Source: Paramacrobiotus metropolitanus (lineage: Eukaryota > Tardigrada > Eutardigrada > Parachela > Macrobiotidae). Taken from it: 64,000 nt of DNA. A program made the position numbers and the translations under genes. The stretch is from contig NW_026570236.1 in the NCBI RefSeq assembly GCF_019649055.1, positions 682,001-746,000 on the forward strand, given 5' to 3'. The notes below the pieces were generated by a model. The model made no database searches. It saw only the letters and a program-made list of their open reading frames with translations, and was not told where the DNA came from. This document shows, piece after piece, positions 1 through 12,657 of the stretch (position 1 is its first letter; every line of letters starts with the position of its first letter).

Positions 1-1140
1 CTATAGGAAAGCAAACTTAACAGCATCTTCGAATGACTAATCTGGCTTTGGTACAGGAATTTGTAGCTGCGTAGTCAGAACGGCGTTCTGAGAACGCTAA
101 CCAGTTAGGTATAAATGTATAATTGTTGTGTTCCTGTTTTCAGTGCCTTACATTTACTCCGTAAAGGCGTGCTGATGGAAAACTTGAAATGCAGATACAC
201 GTGCCCTGTACTGAGAGGAGAGACAAAGAGTTCTTCGGAAAATCTATCAGAGTTTTGGCTTGAAAGGGTCTCCACAGCAGCCAGAAGCAGGAGCGCAGGC
301 AGCACAGCAAAAGCACCAACACGTCCCATTCTGAAGGCGCCTCCGACGAAGAACGAACAATTCCGCGGAGGATCAAACAGTCTAGCAGGAATCAGCGACA
401 GCACAAAATTTTCTTAAAATAACCGAGAATCCGAGATCTTCAACAAGAACTGTAACTGCAAAAAGGCATCCAGTACATGGTAGGATCGAGATGGAATCAT
501 CGATGGTCGAACCGTGTCAGGACGGAATATTCTAAAACTCAAGATTGCGTATTCATCAACAAGATAGAATGGATGTGCTAATGATTTTCTTCCATGACTT
601 GGATCCCAACAACATTTTACTGGTTAATAAAATGGTACTAAACGTTCTAACAAATGTGCTCGAAAGTCAAGATCAATAAAAAATGGACATCATCGAAGAA
701 AAACTGAAAAAGGCAAAAACACCTTAGGCTTATAATAGCTGCTTTATTAGGCTGTCGTCAAAGCAGTTTTTGGATGCTTACTACATTTTGCGACGCAACA
801 GCATCCGCCCGGTAGGCGGTTAGCGTATGAAAAATTTATGCTGAAAGTTTGAAGTCATGAAGTGCTTCAGTTTTTTTTGGCTGCTAATTCTAATACATTG
901 TTAGTATTCTGCCTGTTTGCGGCTTGCCTTGTTGTTGTTTTTTTGCTTTGGCTGTTTCGATTTTACCAACAGTAATTGATTTTGAAATTTAGAGTGCTTT
1001 GAGATCCGGGCTTTAATTTGACCACTGACAGTGAGTGCCAAACTCCCTGCTGAACATCGAAGAATGGTTTTCACACTGGACTAAGTGATAAGTGTCATAA
1101 GTCACTCAAGTTTCACAACAGTTTGTGCGAGCCACGAAAC
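1..1140. other. Left-edge intergenic region; possible signal-peptide exon on minus strand
   Basis: No gene is firmly supported before the GatA start. On the minus strand an open frame covers about 105-404. It contains an ATG at 329 followed by a hydrophobic Ala/Leu stretch like a signal peptide, and possible GT donors lie near 155-165. It could be the first exon of a gene running off the left edge. A 100-aa plus-strand frame overlaps it at 115-417, so at most one is real. The rest is AT-rich with nothing recognisable. Confidence 0.25.
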
Positions 1141-3752
1141 ATGCGCTCCCTTCCAGCAGCATCCATTGCGCACTTGCGAAATGCTCTGCACAGCGGCTCT
1201 AAAACCCCCGAAGAAATCCTCTCCGTGCATCAGACAGCATGGGAGAAGTCTGCGGCACTGAATGCATTTGTAACCAGCCTATTTCAGCACGGATCAGCCT
1301 CTGCATCACAATCTCAGCAGCAACAGCCGCTGCAAGGGATTCCCTTTGCTGTCAAAGACAACTTCTGTATTAAGGGTATTCCCACAACATGCGCATCCAA
1401 AATGCTGCAGCCCTTCGTTCCGGCCTACGATGCGACGGTGGTGAAGCGACTGCGGGATGCCGGAGCGGTGCTGGTAGGAAAGACGAACATGGATGAATTT
1501 GCCATGGGCTCCGGATCAGTGGACTCGGTTGTCGGACCAGTCAAGAATCCCTGGAATCCTCTGCACATAGCAGGTATTTTGTGATTCGTATTTGTGTCTT
1601 ACAAATTTTGTGCAATAAAATGAATAGCTTATGTCGTTTCTGTCGATTTCAGTTGAACGATATACATGCATGGCTGATCGATATAATATGACTGCGCAAC
1701 AATTAGGAATTATCAGTATTTCTACACTTTCCTTTTTTTCGCAATTCTTGAAAGCTTGAATTTGGAACAGCAACTGGAGCAATGTGTTCGCGCTTTAATA
1801 TTGCGTACGATAAAGGGAAGAAATTTTATTGTTCTTTTGGATGGAATAAGTAAACCGAAAAAATTTATCTGCACAGCGCGTGGTAATTGCCAAATTTTTT
1901 TAATTTCTGTTTAATTCTAATACTCTAACACCCGCCGGGGATTTAGCCACTTAACTACAGCACAGTCACAATTGTTAGCGCAGTACTGGTCGGAGTGAAT
2001 TTTTGTATTATTGCTTGGGTTAGTTTTTCAAGAATTTCCATGCCATGCCCATGTTCAATAGTTTAGAAACTTTAGAGATAATAGGTTTGCGGATTGTGCG
2101 TTTTGTGATTAGTTAACTCGCTTGCCGTATGTGAATGTTTTAACCAGAGCGGGTTGTGGTTGATCTTATTGCTTTTGTACAGTCGATAACTCACTTGACA
2201 ATGAATGCTCCTATTTTTCTGCAAATTTTGCTACGTTTATATTAAAAAGGTAAAAGTTAAAACAATTTATTTTGGCAGGCGGGAGTTCAGGAGGGAGCGC
2301 CGTGGCCGTCGCTTCCGGTGCGGCGCATTTCGCCCTAGGCTCCGATACCGGTGGCTCGGTGCGGAATCCTGCCGGACACTGCGGCATTGTCGGATTTAAA
2401 CCATCATACGGATCGGTTTCGCGTCATGGCCTCATCCCTCTCCTGAACTCTACGGATGTACCTTCCATTTTTGCCCGCTTGGTGGAGGATGTGCGGACAG
2501 TGTTTCGCGTGATCGCTGGATGCGACATCAAAGACTCTACCACATTCAGGAAGACGCTTCCGGAGGAGAAAGCGGACGTTAAGCGATTGCGGATTGGTGT
2601 TGCCAAGGAATACAATGTCCCCGAGCTCAGTGACGACATGCGAGAGTGTTGGATGCGCGTGGCTGATGCACTGGAAGAACAGGGAGCGGACGTTAGGAGT
2701 GTCTCGCTGCCGCATTCGGAATACGCGAATGCGTGTTACACGGTGGGTTTTCTCGAAGGGGTGTTGCGAGAGAAGTGGAATGCTTGAAGAACCAGTTTAG
2801 TGCTAACTGCTAACCGATCGAAAATTTCAGTGCCTTCTTCAGTCTAAGGAAATTTATTCTGAATACAGTACTTCGTCATGTTTTGATCGAAATTGTCCGG
2901 TAAAGTGCAATTTTTTATTCGACGACACTCAACGCTGCTGTTAGTTCAGCTTTCGTCTGCTTTTGTAGTACAATGACATTATGGTTACTGCATGTGGGGA
3001 TAATAATACTTCTATAGTTAAATGTTCGTGCAAGATATGTAACCTGTGGTCAAATTTAGTATCTGTATTAACTTTTTTGACTGAAGATTACTGCATCAGT
3101 GTCGAGCAGAATATTGTCGCGTATGACACCCACATGGCGCAAAGCTGTAATGCCTTCGATTTGAGAAGCAGATTTCGTTTCCGATTTGATTGCTTACTTA
3201 ATCGCCTTCTGCTTGTAGGTTTTGAACACATGTGATGTCGCATCGAATATGGCCCGTTACGACGGAATCGAATTCGGCTACCGGAGCAACACCGACCGTT
3301 CGAGTACAAACGCCCTGTACGCTGCCACCCGCCACGAAGCCTTCAACGAGGTCGTCCGCGGTCGGATCCTGGCGGGAAACTTTTTTCTCCTTAAACGCAA
3401 CTTTCAGAATTATTTTGTACGGGCGGCGCAAGTACGCCGGTTGATTGCCGAAGATTTTCAGAAAGCCTTCGACAGTGTGGATGTGATATTGACCCCGGTG
3501 ACGCTAACCGACGCACCGAGTTTTCCGGATTTCACAGCCATTGATAATCGGACGCAGCAAGAAGTGCAAGATTTGTTCACCGTGGGAGCCTCGTTGGCGG
3601 GGCTCCCGGCTGTGAGTGTACCGGTTAGCTGGTCGGCCAGGGGGTTGCCTATGGGAATGCAGTTGATTGCGCCGTTTTGGCGGGACTATTTTCTACTTGA
3701 TGTTGCTGAAATACTGCAGCATTTGGTAAATTTTTACCATGTGGAGAAATAA
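1141..3752 (+). CDS. QRSL1: Glutamyl-tRNA(Gln) amidotransferase subunit A, mitochondrial (GatA/QRSL1)
   Basis: Catalytic amidase of the GatCAB complex, which converts misacylated Glu-tRNA(Gln) to Gln-tRNA(Gln) in mitochondria (known for the family). Exons are 1141-1573, 2279-2742 and 3219-3752, and they join to 476 codons, normal for GatA. The amidase-signature Ser-cisSer-Lys triad is visible: Lys72 in FAVKDN, Ser147 in GGSSGGS and Ser171 in GSDTGGS. The 75- and 24-residue spacings match the family. The C-terminal half has the ASNMARYDG and GLPAVSVPV blocks. The first split falls inside the GGSSGGS loop. The start is the ATG at 1141, since upstream in-frame codons lack a better ATG. The presequence is short, so mitochondrial import is inferred from the family. 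A fatty-acid amide hydrolase is unlikely given the GatA-specific motifs. Confidence 0.93.
1574..2278 (+). other. Intron 1 of QRSL1
   Basis: A GT-AG intron of about 705 bp, with donor GTATTT and acceptor TTTGGCAG. It is AT-rich and I see no gene or repeat inside. Confidence 0.85.
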
Positions 3753-4148
3753 GAAAGTTTGTGAGTGTGGTGCGCATCTGTTGTACGTAAGTACAAAAAA
3801 CCGATACATACGTCCGTCCAATCACAGCTGCCGTCCATTGTTCTCGGCTGTTTGTGTGCACTGCAATATAAGTCAGTTCACGTACACACGCTCAAGCATG
3901 CAGCATGCTTCATCATTCTGTCGATCAGACGCTGACCATAGGGCTTACGTACCATGGTGATAGACGCCAGATTCGCCACTTTTCCAGCTCGCAAGCAGCT
4001 GCTCTGTTGTTTTTTGTTTAGCATTTAACGGTTCCCTTTTAATTACGCTTCTTGTTTCCAACCGTATCATCAGACATCCACAGCTACCGTTCGTGGCAGC
4101 CGTTACCGACGTAGTATTCCTCACTGTACTTAGCTAAATCGTGCGACC
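3753..4148. other. Intergenic, QRSL1 3' side to FLYWCH gene 5' side
   Basis: About 396 bp between two plus-strand genes. It presumably holds the 3' UTR of QRSL1 and the promoter of the next gene. No TATA box or other motif stands out. Confidence 0.6.
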
Positions 4149-5679
4149 ATGTCGATTCCCGTGTATTCGAAAAGCAGGTCAGGTGGCGACGTGCTGATTC
4201 TCGACGGCTATGAATATTTGCGGAACGCTACGATCGGTGCCAACCGGTGGCGTTGCCGAAAGGCTGCGGTATGTTACGGCGCGCTGGAGATGGGCGAGGA
4301 GGAGGCCAGACTGCTCAGGCCTCACCGTTGCGATCCCGCAGCTACAGACTCACGCCATGAGCAGCAGGAGCCAGCAGCGGCGTCCCCGCCGTTAGCCGCA
4401 GTGACGGAGAGGCTACAGATGCCTGGAAAGGGTCAGGCTGTAAATCCCGCGGAAAGTGAGGATGGAGAATGGGAGTATCCGGAGCCAGAACCGAGCCAAC
4501 CGGCCACCGGTTTGGCGCGCACCAGCAAATCAGCGTCAGGTTCGTAGTTAAGTTTGTGCTTTATTAATTGGTTATACAGTACAAGTACATTTTCTAGGTC
4601 GCGTTGGCTTCTAAATTTGTAGTACAGTATTATGCGCAGGGATACAAAAATTGATGTTCATTTTATCAAGTAGTCATGAAATTATTTATTTTTTTGTATT
4701 CATATCTTATTGTTAGCTGATGTTCTGTTGTAGATACGAGTATCTTTCAATTGGCTACGGCTGCCATGAGCGCACCGGTGCAGGGAAATGCAACGAAAAG
4801 GGCCAGAATTGCGCTGGTTCCTCGTGCTCCAAGGGCACCAGCATCGCGCCGAATTCGCAAGCGGCTACCTTCACGTCGTGCTGCTTCTGTGCTTACTTCT
4901 CCGGCGATTCCGGCTCTGTCGATGGAAAGCAACGTTGTAGCGCTGCCGGCTCCAGTGGGAAACAATGTGGTCGCGGAGACCGTTGGGGCTAATGCGGCCG
5001 TAAAATTTGGTAAGATGGTGATTATAGTGCTTGTTAAACGGCAGACATTTGCGAATTAAAATAGGCTGAATTATGAATGCGGTCGGTTACGCTTTACAAA
5101 AACGATAGATATCGAAAAATTATTAAAACTTTAAATCGGATTCAGAGATAATTAAACTGAGATCATGGCTATAAATATTCTTTCAGTATGGAGCTAATTT
5201 CGTTAAAGCTTTGTACAAATTGTATATATAATATATATTAACACTGTATACTATTTCTACCAGATGTATATTTTATGTCTGAACAAACATACATACTTCA
5301 TAATGTCATGATATAACAGCTGGTGGAATAAATGCTTTGAAACTACAGTAATATTTTAAAATTACATACATATGGTAACATATCTACTTATCGAGTCATA
5401 CAAGTAGTCATAATTCCAGTAAAACTGTAAGAATTTAAGGCGAAATGCTTTGCTTACTTGTTAGTTGTCCGTAAATTCGGAAAAGAGATTATGGAATTCA
5501 GAATACTTTTTAAACCCACATATTGTATAGGTATCGTTTTTGGTTTTTCTTCTCTAGGACAATACATAACTGCCATGTTGGAGGTTCTCCGCCCCGAACA
5601 GATGCGGCATTTTATGGCGGCCATTCAAAAGTTGGTTGCCGAATTACATCTGAAGGCGGCTGACAGTGAATTGGACTGA
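4149..5679 (+). CDS. FLYWCH-type zinc-finger protein, 3 exons
   Basis: Exons 4149-4540, 4741-5009 and 5558-5679 join to 260 codons. Residues ~14-55 resemble a FLYWCH zinc finger: a Gly-Tyr-Glu-Tyr strand, then an NRWRCRK block with a second Cys six residues on (C-x5-C), then a downstream His. The usual terminal His-x-His is His-Arg-Cys here, so the site would be C2HC or degenerate. The middle is low-complexity and acidic. Exon 2 is rich in Ala, Pro and Arg with basic clusters such as TKRAR, which could be a nuclear signal. The C-terminus has a short amphipathic helix. FLYWCH proteins usually bind DNA; that role here is inference. The exon-2 acceptor is the weakest call. The site at 4734 leads to a different frame that ends early; 4741 keeps the Ala/Arg-rich frame open through to exon 3. 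Confidence 0.65.
5010..5557 (+). other. Intron 2 of the FLYWCH gene
   Basis: A GT-AG intron of about 548 bp (GTAAGA donor, TCTCTAG acceptor). It is strongly AT-rich, with a short TATA-type dinucleotide stretch near 5220-5240. Nothing else is seen. Confidence 0.7.
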
Positions 5680-7104
5680 CTGCGGTTCCGACGTGGAGAT
5701 GATTTTACTCGGGCACAGCGCCCGTTGCCATTGTTTTGGACAGGTGGTTCGTGTTGGTAAAGAAGAAGGCATTGTGTACAAATCTCATCACTTCCAGTTC
5801 CATGGTTGAATGATTTGCTCAGTTCGAAGTTGCAAAGCAGTGCCTTTGTTTTTGCTTCAAGTGGCCGTAATGATTCACGGACCTATGCATTCGGCGTTTT
5901 CCTCTTGTTGTTTATGTTACCTTTATTCGGGCAATCGCCAGTACAGATAGAGTTACAGTTATACCTATGCAGATCCGTTTTGTTTTAATGTCTTAAGAGA
6001 AACATGTTTTGCATTAAAAGTTTCAACATATTTAGCGCGTTGCGTGTAAATCTTCTTAAGGTAGTCACTCCGACTCAGTAGCGTTTTAGTTGGGCAATAT
6101 GCGTTTCAGTTTGGTAAATTCTGCCATCCATTTGTATTCAGTTTCTGCCCGTCCGCATGTAAGACAACTTGTATTACATGCGGACGTTGACGTACCATTT
6201 TGTTGATTTCGCTCACGGAAGAATATTTATTCATATTTCATAGTTTTCATGGCGAAATCTGGATTAGACGATCTTCTCTAGAATTTTGGTATGTTCGACA
6301 CATGCTGCAGCAGCGGCGTTACAATGGTCACCAGTCACTACGTTGCATTAGGACACATACGATCTACATTTTTAGGATACACTTTGGGATTTACACTTTA
6401 GGATACCTACGATTTATATAGATACTCAGCGGAATCCACCAAGACACATTCTATCTGTGTAATTATTACTTCAAAATTAATTTAACTATTCGTACACATC
6501 GTCAATGCACAGCCGCATTAATTAGTGATAGGAGCACAATAATAGCGTTATCACGAATAAACAACAAAGGCTTGTCATACAACATGGCATTTGAAGTATA
6601 AACACATTTACAGTAGTACTTGTACTTCGTGTCTTATCGATGCGCTACAATCATGAATTTTGCAAATTTGAAAATACGCCACACTCGCACACGCGCGTAA
6701 TTAAATTACTTATTACGGCCTGCAATAGGTCTGCTACTTTGTATACTTCTACGCATCATATTGAAAGGTTTATTGTGGATTTAACTCGTAAGAAACTGTG
6801 AGCTATACTACGGTAGACTAATCAGTGGTTATCGGGTTTTTGTGCTCAGCTTGCCATGAAAGATTTTTTGCTCGAAAGTTCGTACAAAATAGGTGCAGGA
6901 AAATCTTACAGATTTTGATTTGAAATGTTTGCCATCAAGTGAACAGAACAGTTTCGATAAACCTGCGTATTTCTAACACAGTGCTATACTCGTACTATTA
7001 AAACTTTATACGGTACTTCGGAGCCTTTTTAGCACTTTGTTACTTTTATCTGTGTTTTTTATCTGTATCTTTTTCAGCTTTTTTTGGGAGGAGTCGCAAC
7101 AATC
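5680..7104. other. Intergenic, FLYWCH gene to first beta-lactamase-like gene
   Basis: About 1.4 kb without a supported gene. The first few hundred bases are probably 3' UTR. Small open frames at 5806-5988 and 6200-6421 lack family features or good context. A short imperfect direct repeat (TTTAGGATAC blocks) lies near 6370-6412. Confidence 0.5.
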
Positions 7105-10100
7105 ATGTTAAGTTATCCAAGGGTGGCTTGTATATCCATGGTGGTAATCATTTTGTGCACTGATGCTGGTGTGTTTTCGAGATCAGTAACAAACACAGTG
7201 GCTGATGATATCCATGCCATAATCGAAGAGGAACTAGTGGCCTGCAATTTGGATAAGAAATTTGCGTTTGGTGTGGCCGTCATCGGCAAAAACGTCTTCG
7301 GAAATGGCAAGACAAGGGACGTAACATTCACTGGCGGATATGGCTACAGAGAACTGGAAAAGCGCTCATTGGCTGATGAGGACAGTATTTTTTGCATAGG
7401 ATCCATTTCAAAACATATGACCGCGACGCTTATAGTGCATCTCTTGGATTTGTTGCAAGAAAAAGGTCACCGGTTGGTATTATTTTTCATCCTGTGTTCA
7501 AGAGCACTATTGTACTCTATTCTACACTAATCAAGCAATTAATTTTGGGTCCGTGTGATAGAGGTACAAACCAGCAAGGTTAAACCCAAGCGATAACTAA
7601 CCGGTTAGTTATCGCTGGTCAGTACTGACCATATTTTTTTACATTAATTAACAGGTATACACTACAAACCTTAGTTACGGAGCTTGACCATAGTCTGGAT
7701 TTTCCCGGCTCATCTTTTCATGGTATCACACTGGAAGATATTTTAATTCACCGAACCGGAATTCTAGGTAAATACATAATTCTGATCGATACATGATTAG
7801 TTAACATCACGAGTATAAAGTGCCACAACTTGCAACGATATCGCGTTATATTTTTACTCGTATTATGAAACAGCCAAGTGCGGTTCATTCGCCAGAAACG
7901 ACCTCAAATGTTTTCGATCAACAGATTTCTCTGGTCCAGCTATTTTTGGATACTCCAGAAACACGACAAAAAAACATATCGCTTGGGTCGCAGCCAATGC
8001 GCCTCGCGCGTCTCCCAATAGGACATCCTGGATTTATAACAATCATGTTTTCGGAACAGCAGGTTCGAATCGGTCCATCCCAGCCGGCCGAAATGCATTA
8101 CGTATAACAGTTACACGGTATAACCCAACTGGAACTCTGGAAGATTACAGTAGCTGTTGAATTGACAGGATATTTGGCGGAAATTCTGGCAGAAAAACTG
8201 CTGGGCAGATTTGTTTCATGGGAGGAACTTATGGATTTATATTTCTTCGAACCTATGGGAATTCACGAGGATGTCGACATTGCGGGATTGAATTTCACAG
8301 CGTTTGCGAGGTTAGCTTATCCGTATCTAACGCAGCAAGGCCGGTATCGCGCGGTGGATCCGGATGTAGTCGAGCTGATTGGTCCGCTCGGGCCTGCTGG
8401 GTAATAGCTAAAAAAATATATATTTTATTATATTGCATATGAACTTATTGATGATGTATTGTCAGAGCTGTATGCATGTCGCCAAAAGCGATGGCAGTTT
8501 GGATGCAGTTTATCTTAAATGGAGGGTACCACAACTTTGTGCAATTGGTGTCACAAAAGTCCTTGGAAGACACGTGGAAATCACGCATGTACGAATCACC
8601 TAACCCACCCACGAAGCCCTTACTAAATTTGGGGAATCGAACATTCACGTTTGCCGAATATCAACAGGAGCTCTCAGATAATTCTGGTTATGGTTTGGGA
8701 TGGTCAGAAAGCCGACACCGAGGTTCGTAATTTTAAGTGGTTTTGAACACGTTACACGTTCAGACGGTTCACTTGCTTTCGTCCTGAACACATTTATAAA
8801 ATACTGCATAGTAAATGTCAATGCATGCAAATTACCTAACATAATTTGACACAACAATGAATTTATTTACGGTCTTGTTCGGGTGGAATTAAAGTGAAAC
8901 TTAAACGATACTTTATGAAGGAGCTTTGAGGAGTACTTGTATCTGTACATAGGTGTTCATTTTGATATACTATAATTATACCGGGCGCGACCTACTGACC
9001 TACTTTTAAGCGTTTTATATGCAACTTTTCTTCCTGAATCCAAAAACGTTGGTCCCGACTGAGGAACTCAAACCTTCCAGAGTTACAGACAAAAACAGAA
9101 AACCCGGCGCAACTCACAAATACTGCGTACTCACTGTGTTATTACATACGCTAAACAGCGAAACACAAAAACTGAAACAAAATCGCTTTCAAAACAACCT
9201 AAGAAACCTGAGAAACCTAAGAAACGTAAGAATAACGTAAGAAACCTAAGAAACCTGAGAAACCTAAGAAACCTTAGAAACCTAAGAAACCTAAGAAACC
9301 CAAGAAACCTGAGAAACCTAAGAAACCTAAGAAACCTGAGAAACCTAAGAAACCTAAGAAACCTAAGAAACCTAAGAAACCTAAGAAACCTAAGAAACCT
9401 AAGAAACCTATGAAACCTAAGAAACCTAAGAAACCTAAGAAACCTAAGAAACCTAAGAAACCTGAGGAATCTAAAAAACGTAAGAATAACCTAGGAAACC
9501 TAAGAAACCTGAGAAACCTAAGAAACCTGAGAAACCTAAGAAACCTGAGAAACCTAAGAAACCTGAGAAACCTAAGAAACCTAAGAAACCTAAGAAACCT
9601 AAGAAACCTGAGAAACCTAAGAAACCTAAGAAACCTAACAAACCTAAGAAACCTAAGAAACCTAAGAAACCTAAGAAACCTAAGAATAACCTATGAAACC
9701 AAAGAACATTAAAAAGTTAAAAGAAATCTACGAGTTAGAAATAAAACAAAATTAAAGCTGGTGCGGTCTGGCTAACCGCTCCTCGAACGACAGCTACTGG
9801 CTGCTACACCAAACGCATGGACAGACTTGCTTGAGTGCACTGCCAGAGCATAACATTGCTTGATTTGCATTTTCTGAAAACTTTTTTTTCAAGAGTTGTT
9901 TTGGGTTTTCCTCACTCAAAACACATATAAATATAGTTAAAAAACATTTCTATGCGTGTTTCAATCAAAAACGGTCAAATCGGCTGCGCCCGGTAAAATA
10001 CGATATCATCTTTATTTTCGTAAAACAGTACTTCATAAATAATATCGGGCTCACAGAACACCATAAATTACCACGAGGTCAGAGGTGGACAAGTATTTTT

Positions 10101-11721
10101 GAATCACAGAAATAAGTATGTAGTATATCGTAGTTAAAATAATTGATACATACTTATGGTTAGTACGTACGGTACCACGTACCAAACACAGACGAGTATT
10201 TCTGAAATGCTTAATTTACACTATTGGCTAAGTACAGTAATTCGGAAATTGACTTCGTCAATCGAATTAGATTTCACTTTCTTTGATTATTAGTGGTTCG
10301 GTTAGAACCTCGGCAAAATTTTTGGGTTTTACCTTTCGCAGTTTATGAACAATGCAACTGCTTCTCGTCGTACGCGACGGAATATGCAAACTGCAAGCCG
10401 GAGCTGCGAACTGCAAATCATAACCTCGGACACTTACAGAGAAGTTCCGGAACCAAAAAGCAAACAAGGAGACCGGCGCGAATTCAGCCTGCACCGTCCC
10501 TTCAAAACCAATAGGGCAGCGTAACTAGACGCGCCAAAGCACGGGGTGCATAAAAGCGACCCATAACAATTGGGTGTCCGGCTTCGTGACCAGTAACTGT
10601 AAAATATTTTCTGCAAAAGCAGTTTTTTAATAAATAGCATCCACAATTTCTTTGGCGTGCATTTTAGATAAAATAAAATGATTTGAAATTGGTTAAAAAC
10701 AAAATTTTATCCAAATTGTCATGTTCGAATATAAGGGAAGGCAGAGCGTATTAACGCATATTTCACGGCTAAACTGAACCAATAAGCAAAGGAAAACCTG
10801 AGCAATTAGACAAAACTAATTAAGCGTAGCCGTATTCAGTTGTAATTATTTGGAAGTATTGTATTGGAAGTATTGCATTTGCGACCGCAAATGCTTTTAT
10901 TATTCTGTTAGTGCATTGGGTTTTGCCACAAAAAAGAAAACGTTTATTGTTTTGTTACAGCATGGCCTGCGGATACGATATCATAGATACTGTACTCACT
11001 GTAAATTTGTACCCATTACCTTATTTACAAAACCCAGTGTTTTATAGTACCCTGTAAAATTTTAAAAAAATGGTAACAGGCACTGCAGGTAGTATATAAA
11101 GCTTATATCTGTATTTGCTATTTTTGTTAATTTTTGTTGTTCGCAGGATACCGTTATGTTCAGCACACGGGTGGATACCTTAGTTATGGCTCTATATGCA
11201 GCATATTTCCGGAACTGAATATCGGAATACTGACATCATCCTCTGGTCCGTATCTTCCCGTTGTGCAAGACATGATGTTTAGACTACATTACCGGCTATT
11301 TGACTACCTGATGCAGTTGGCTCCTCTTGTTCCCAGCGATAATCTGTGCCATCAGCATAATTTCACGACACTCCTTCAAAAGGACCTACCAGCGCAAAAC
11401 GAGAGTGCTGGCATATTAATTGACCCAAAATTTTACGTGGGCGAATATTATCATCCTGTCCACGGTATTGTCAGGATCGAATACGGTGATCCTCTGACGC
11501 TGTTCCTTGGTCGGGATAGTAACGCGACCATTCAGTGCTTATTGTCGGCAAGGGAGTGTTCCCTACGTTTTAACGGGAAGATGTGGTGGCTGTCGGATTC
11601 GGATGCATATAACGAAACTAGGGATATCCGATTTGGTTTTATGGACACTGGGTTCGTCAGTACTGTAACACTTCCGATATATATGGAGGCACTTCCGCCG
11701 GTTTTTGAGAAGGTTAGGTAA
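7105..11721 (+). CDS. Secreted beta-lactamase-like (LACTB/S12 family) protein 1
   Basis: Six exons: 7105-7472, 7655-7767, 7925-8062, 8169-8400, 8466-8722 and 11147-11721, joining to 560 codons. The N-terminus has a hydrophobic signal-like segment. The serine beta-lactamase/penicillin-binding fold is shown by SISK at residues 100-103 (the SxxK nucleophile box), a YNN triad in exon 3 (the YxN box) and HTGG at the start of exon 6 (the KTG-type box). The tail after it carries a conserved EYYHPVHG block and paired cysteines, also present in both paralogues. The substrate is unknown. Animal LACTB-like proteins are mostly peptidases or esterases, so antibiotic hydrolysis should not be assumed. All catalytic boxes are present. 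Intron 5 is 2.4 kb, against 106 and 169 bp in the paralogues. Confidence 0.88.
8723..11146 (+). other. Enlarged intron 5 of beta-lactamase-like gene 1
   Basis: The donor follows the GRHRG-type exon end and the acceptor is TTCGCAG just before the HTGG exon. The intron holds the minisatellite at 9197-9701. The remaining DNA is AT-rich and shows no coding sequence I can support. The exact phase match with the paralogues makes the two boundaries reliable. Confidence 0.8.
9197..9701. repeat. Minisatellite, 9-bp unit CCTAAGAAA, about 56 copies
   Basis: A nearly uninterrupted tandem array of the nonamer CCTAAGAAA. Frequent CCTGAGAAA variants occur, with rare disrupted units (for example near 9230 and 9480). 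The unit is a multiple of three, so every frame stays open and gives artificial Lys-Pro-Lys or Asn-Leu-Arg repeats. It lies wholly inside intron 5, so coding use is unlikely. Variants are clustered, for instance alternating AAG/GAG units around 9500-9580, which suggests spread by slippage or unequal exchange. Confidence 0.97.
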
Positions 11722-12657
11722 GCGGGTGAGCGTTGAACCAAAAAGCGGCTCTGTTTATAATTTTTGGGTAACCAAACTTATTCTGTGTAAAGTTCAAAAT
11801 ACCGTACAGCCGGTATAGGTAAATGTACACGAGTTTTCAGAGCTGCGTTATGTAAAAGGTTGCATGTACAAAACAGGAAAGCGCGCATGGACAAAGAAAA
11901 AAAATTTGCTTTCATTTCACTGTTCTTTAATAGTTGTAGACGTGTTGCCATATCAAAGCATTATAATTAAATCACAACTGTCTCTGTCTGTGAGTGTTGT
12001 ATCGGCTGTGGCATTTCAGAAATTCCGATCATAAAACCATATTAATAATAGATTGTTACTTTGTTATTGAATCATTAACCAAGTGTGCTTTATTCATTAG
12101 GAAGCATACCATTTTTCATACCATGGTTGTCTTATTGTAAGGATGCATTTAAATTCGCTATTTGCATTCGGTGACCACATTTTGCCCTAAAAGAAAACGA
12201 ATCCTTTACAATACAGGTATTGTGTTCTGTATCGTCAAAACAGAGATAGTATGCGTTATCGGTGTAGAAACAACTTAATTGTCGAGCCATAACTTTAGAT
12301 TGTTCTTATTGTAATCGTGGACAATATGTCGTCACTTTTATCATTACATATGTAAACCAACGATAGCCTGGATGTTCCTTTAGGTTTGCCGATTTAAAAT
12401 CCCATAATCTGCATTATCGTTTTTGGCAGCGAATATGTGTATGCAATATCACCCACTTGAAAATTTAGGACTATAATAACAATCGTTGCGCGGGAAACGT
12501 CAGTCTGCTTTAGCGATCGGTACATAGTTTAAGAATAGTTCTACCCTGAAAATGTGCTGGTCAGAGCTTAACAAAAAATAGTTGAAATTTGTATTGTGAA
12601 CGATATCTGCATGAAACAAATATTGCTATTTCTGGATGCTACTATAAACCATAAAAA
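11722..12657. other. Intergenic between beta-lactamase-like genes 1 and 2
   Basis: About 0.94 kb of AT-rich sequence. No open frame, repeat or promoter motif can be supported beyond the expected 3' UTR and upstream region. Confidence 0.55.

Noticed and set aside
4720-4992. Cys-rich 90-aa frame overlapping FLYWCH exon 2
   Set aside because: It ends early and does not join the next exon. The alternative frame gives an open three-exon model.
9019-9712. Lys-Pro-Lys and Asn-Leu-Arg repeat proteins over the minisatellite
   Set aside because: A 9-bp repeat keeps all frames open automatically, and the array lies in an intron whose boundaries are fixed by paralogue comparison.
8403-9712. CRISPR array from the regular 9-bp repeats
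   Set aside because: No spacers; the repeat is contiguous and the genome is eukaryotic.
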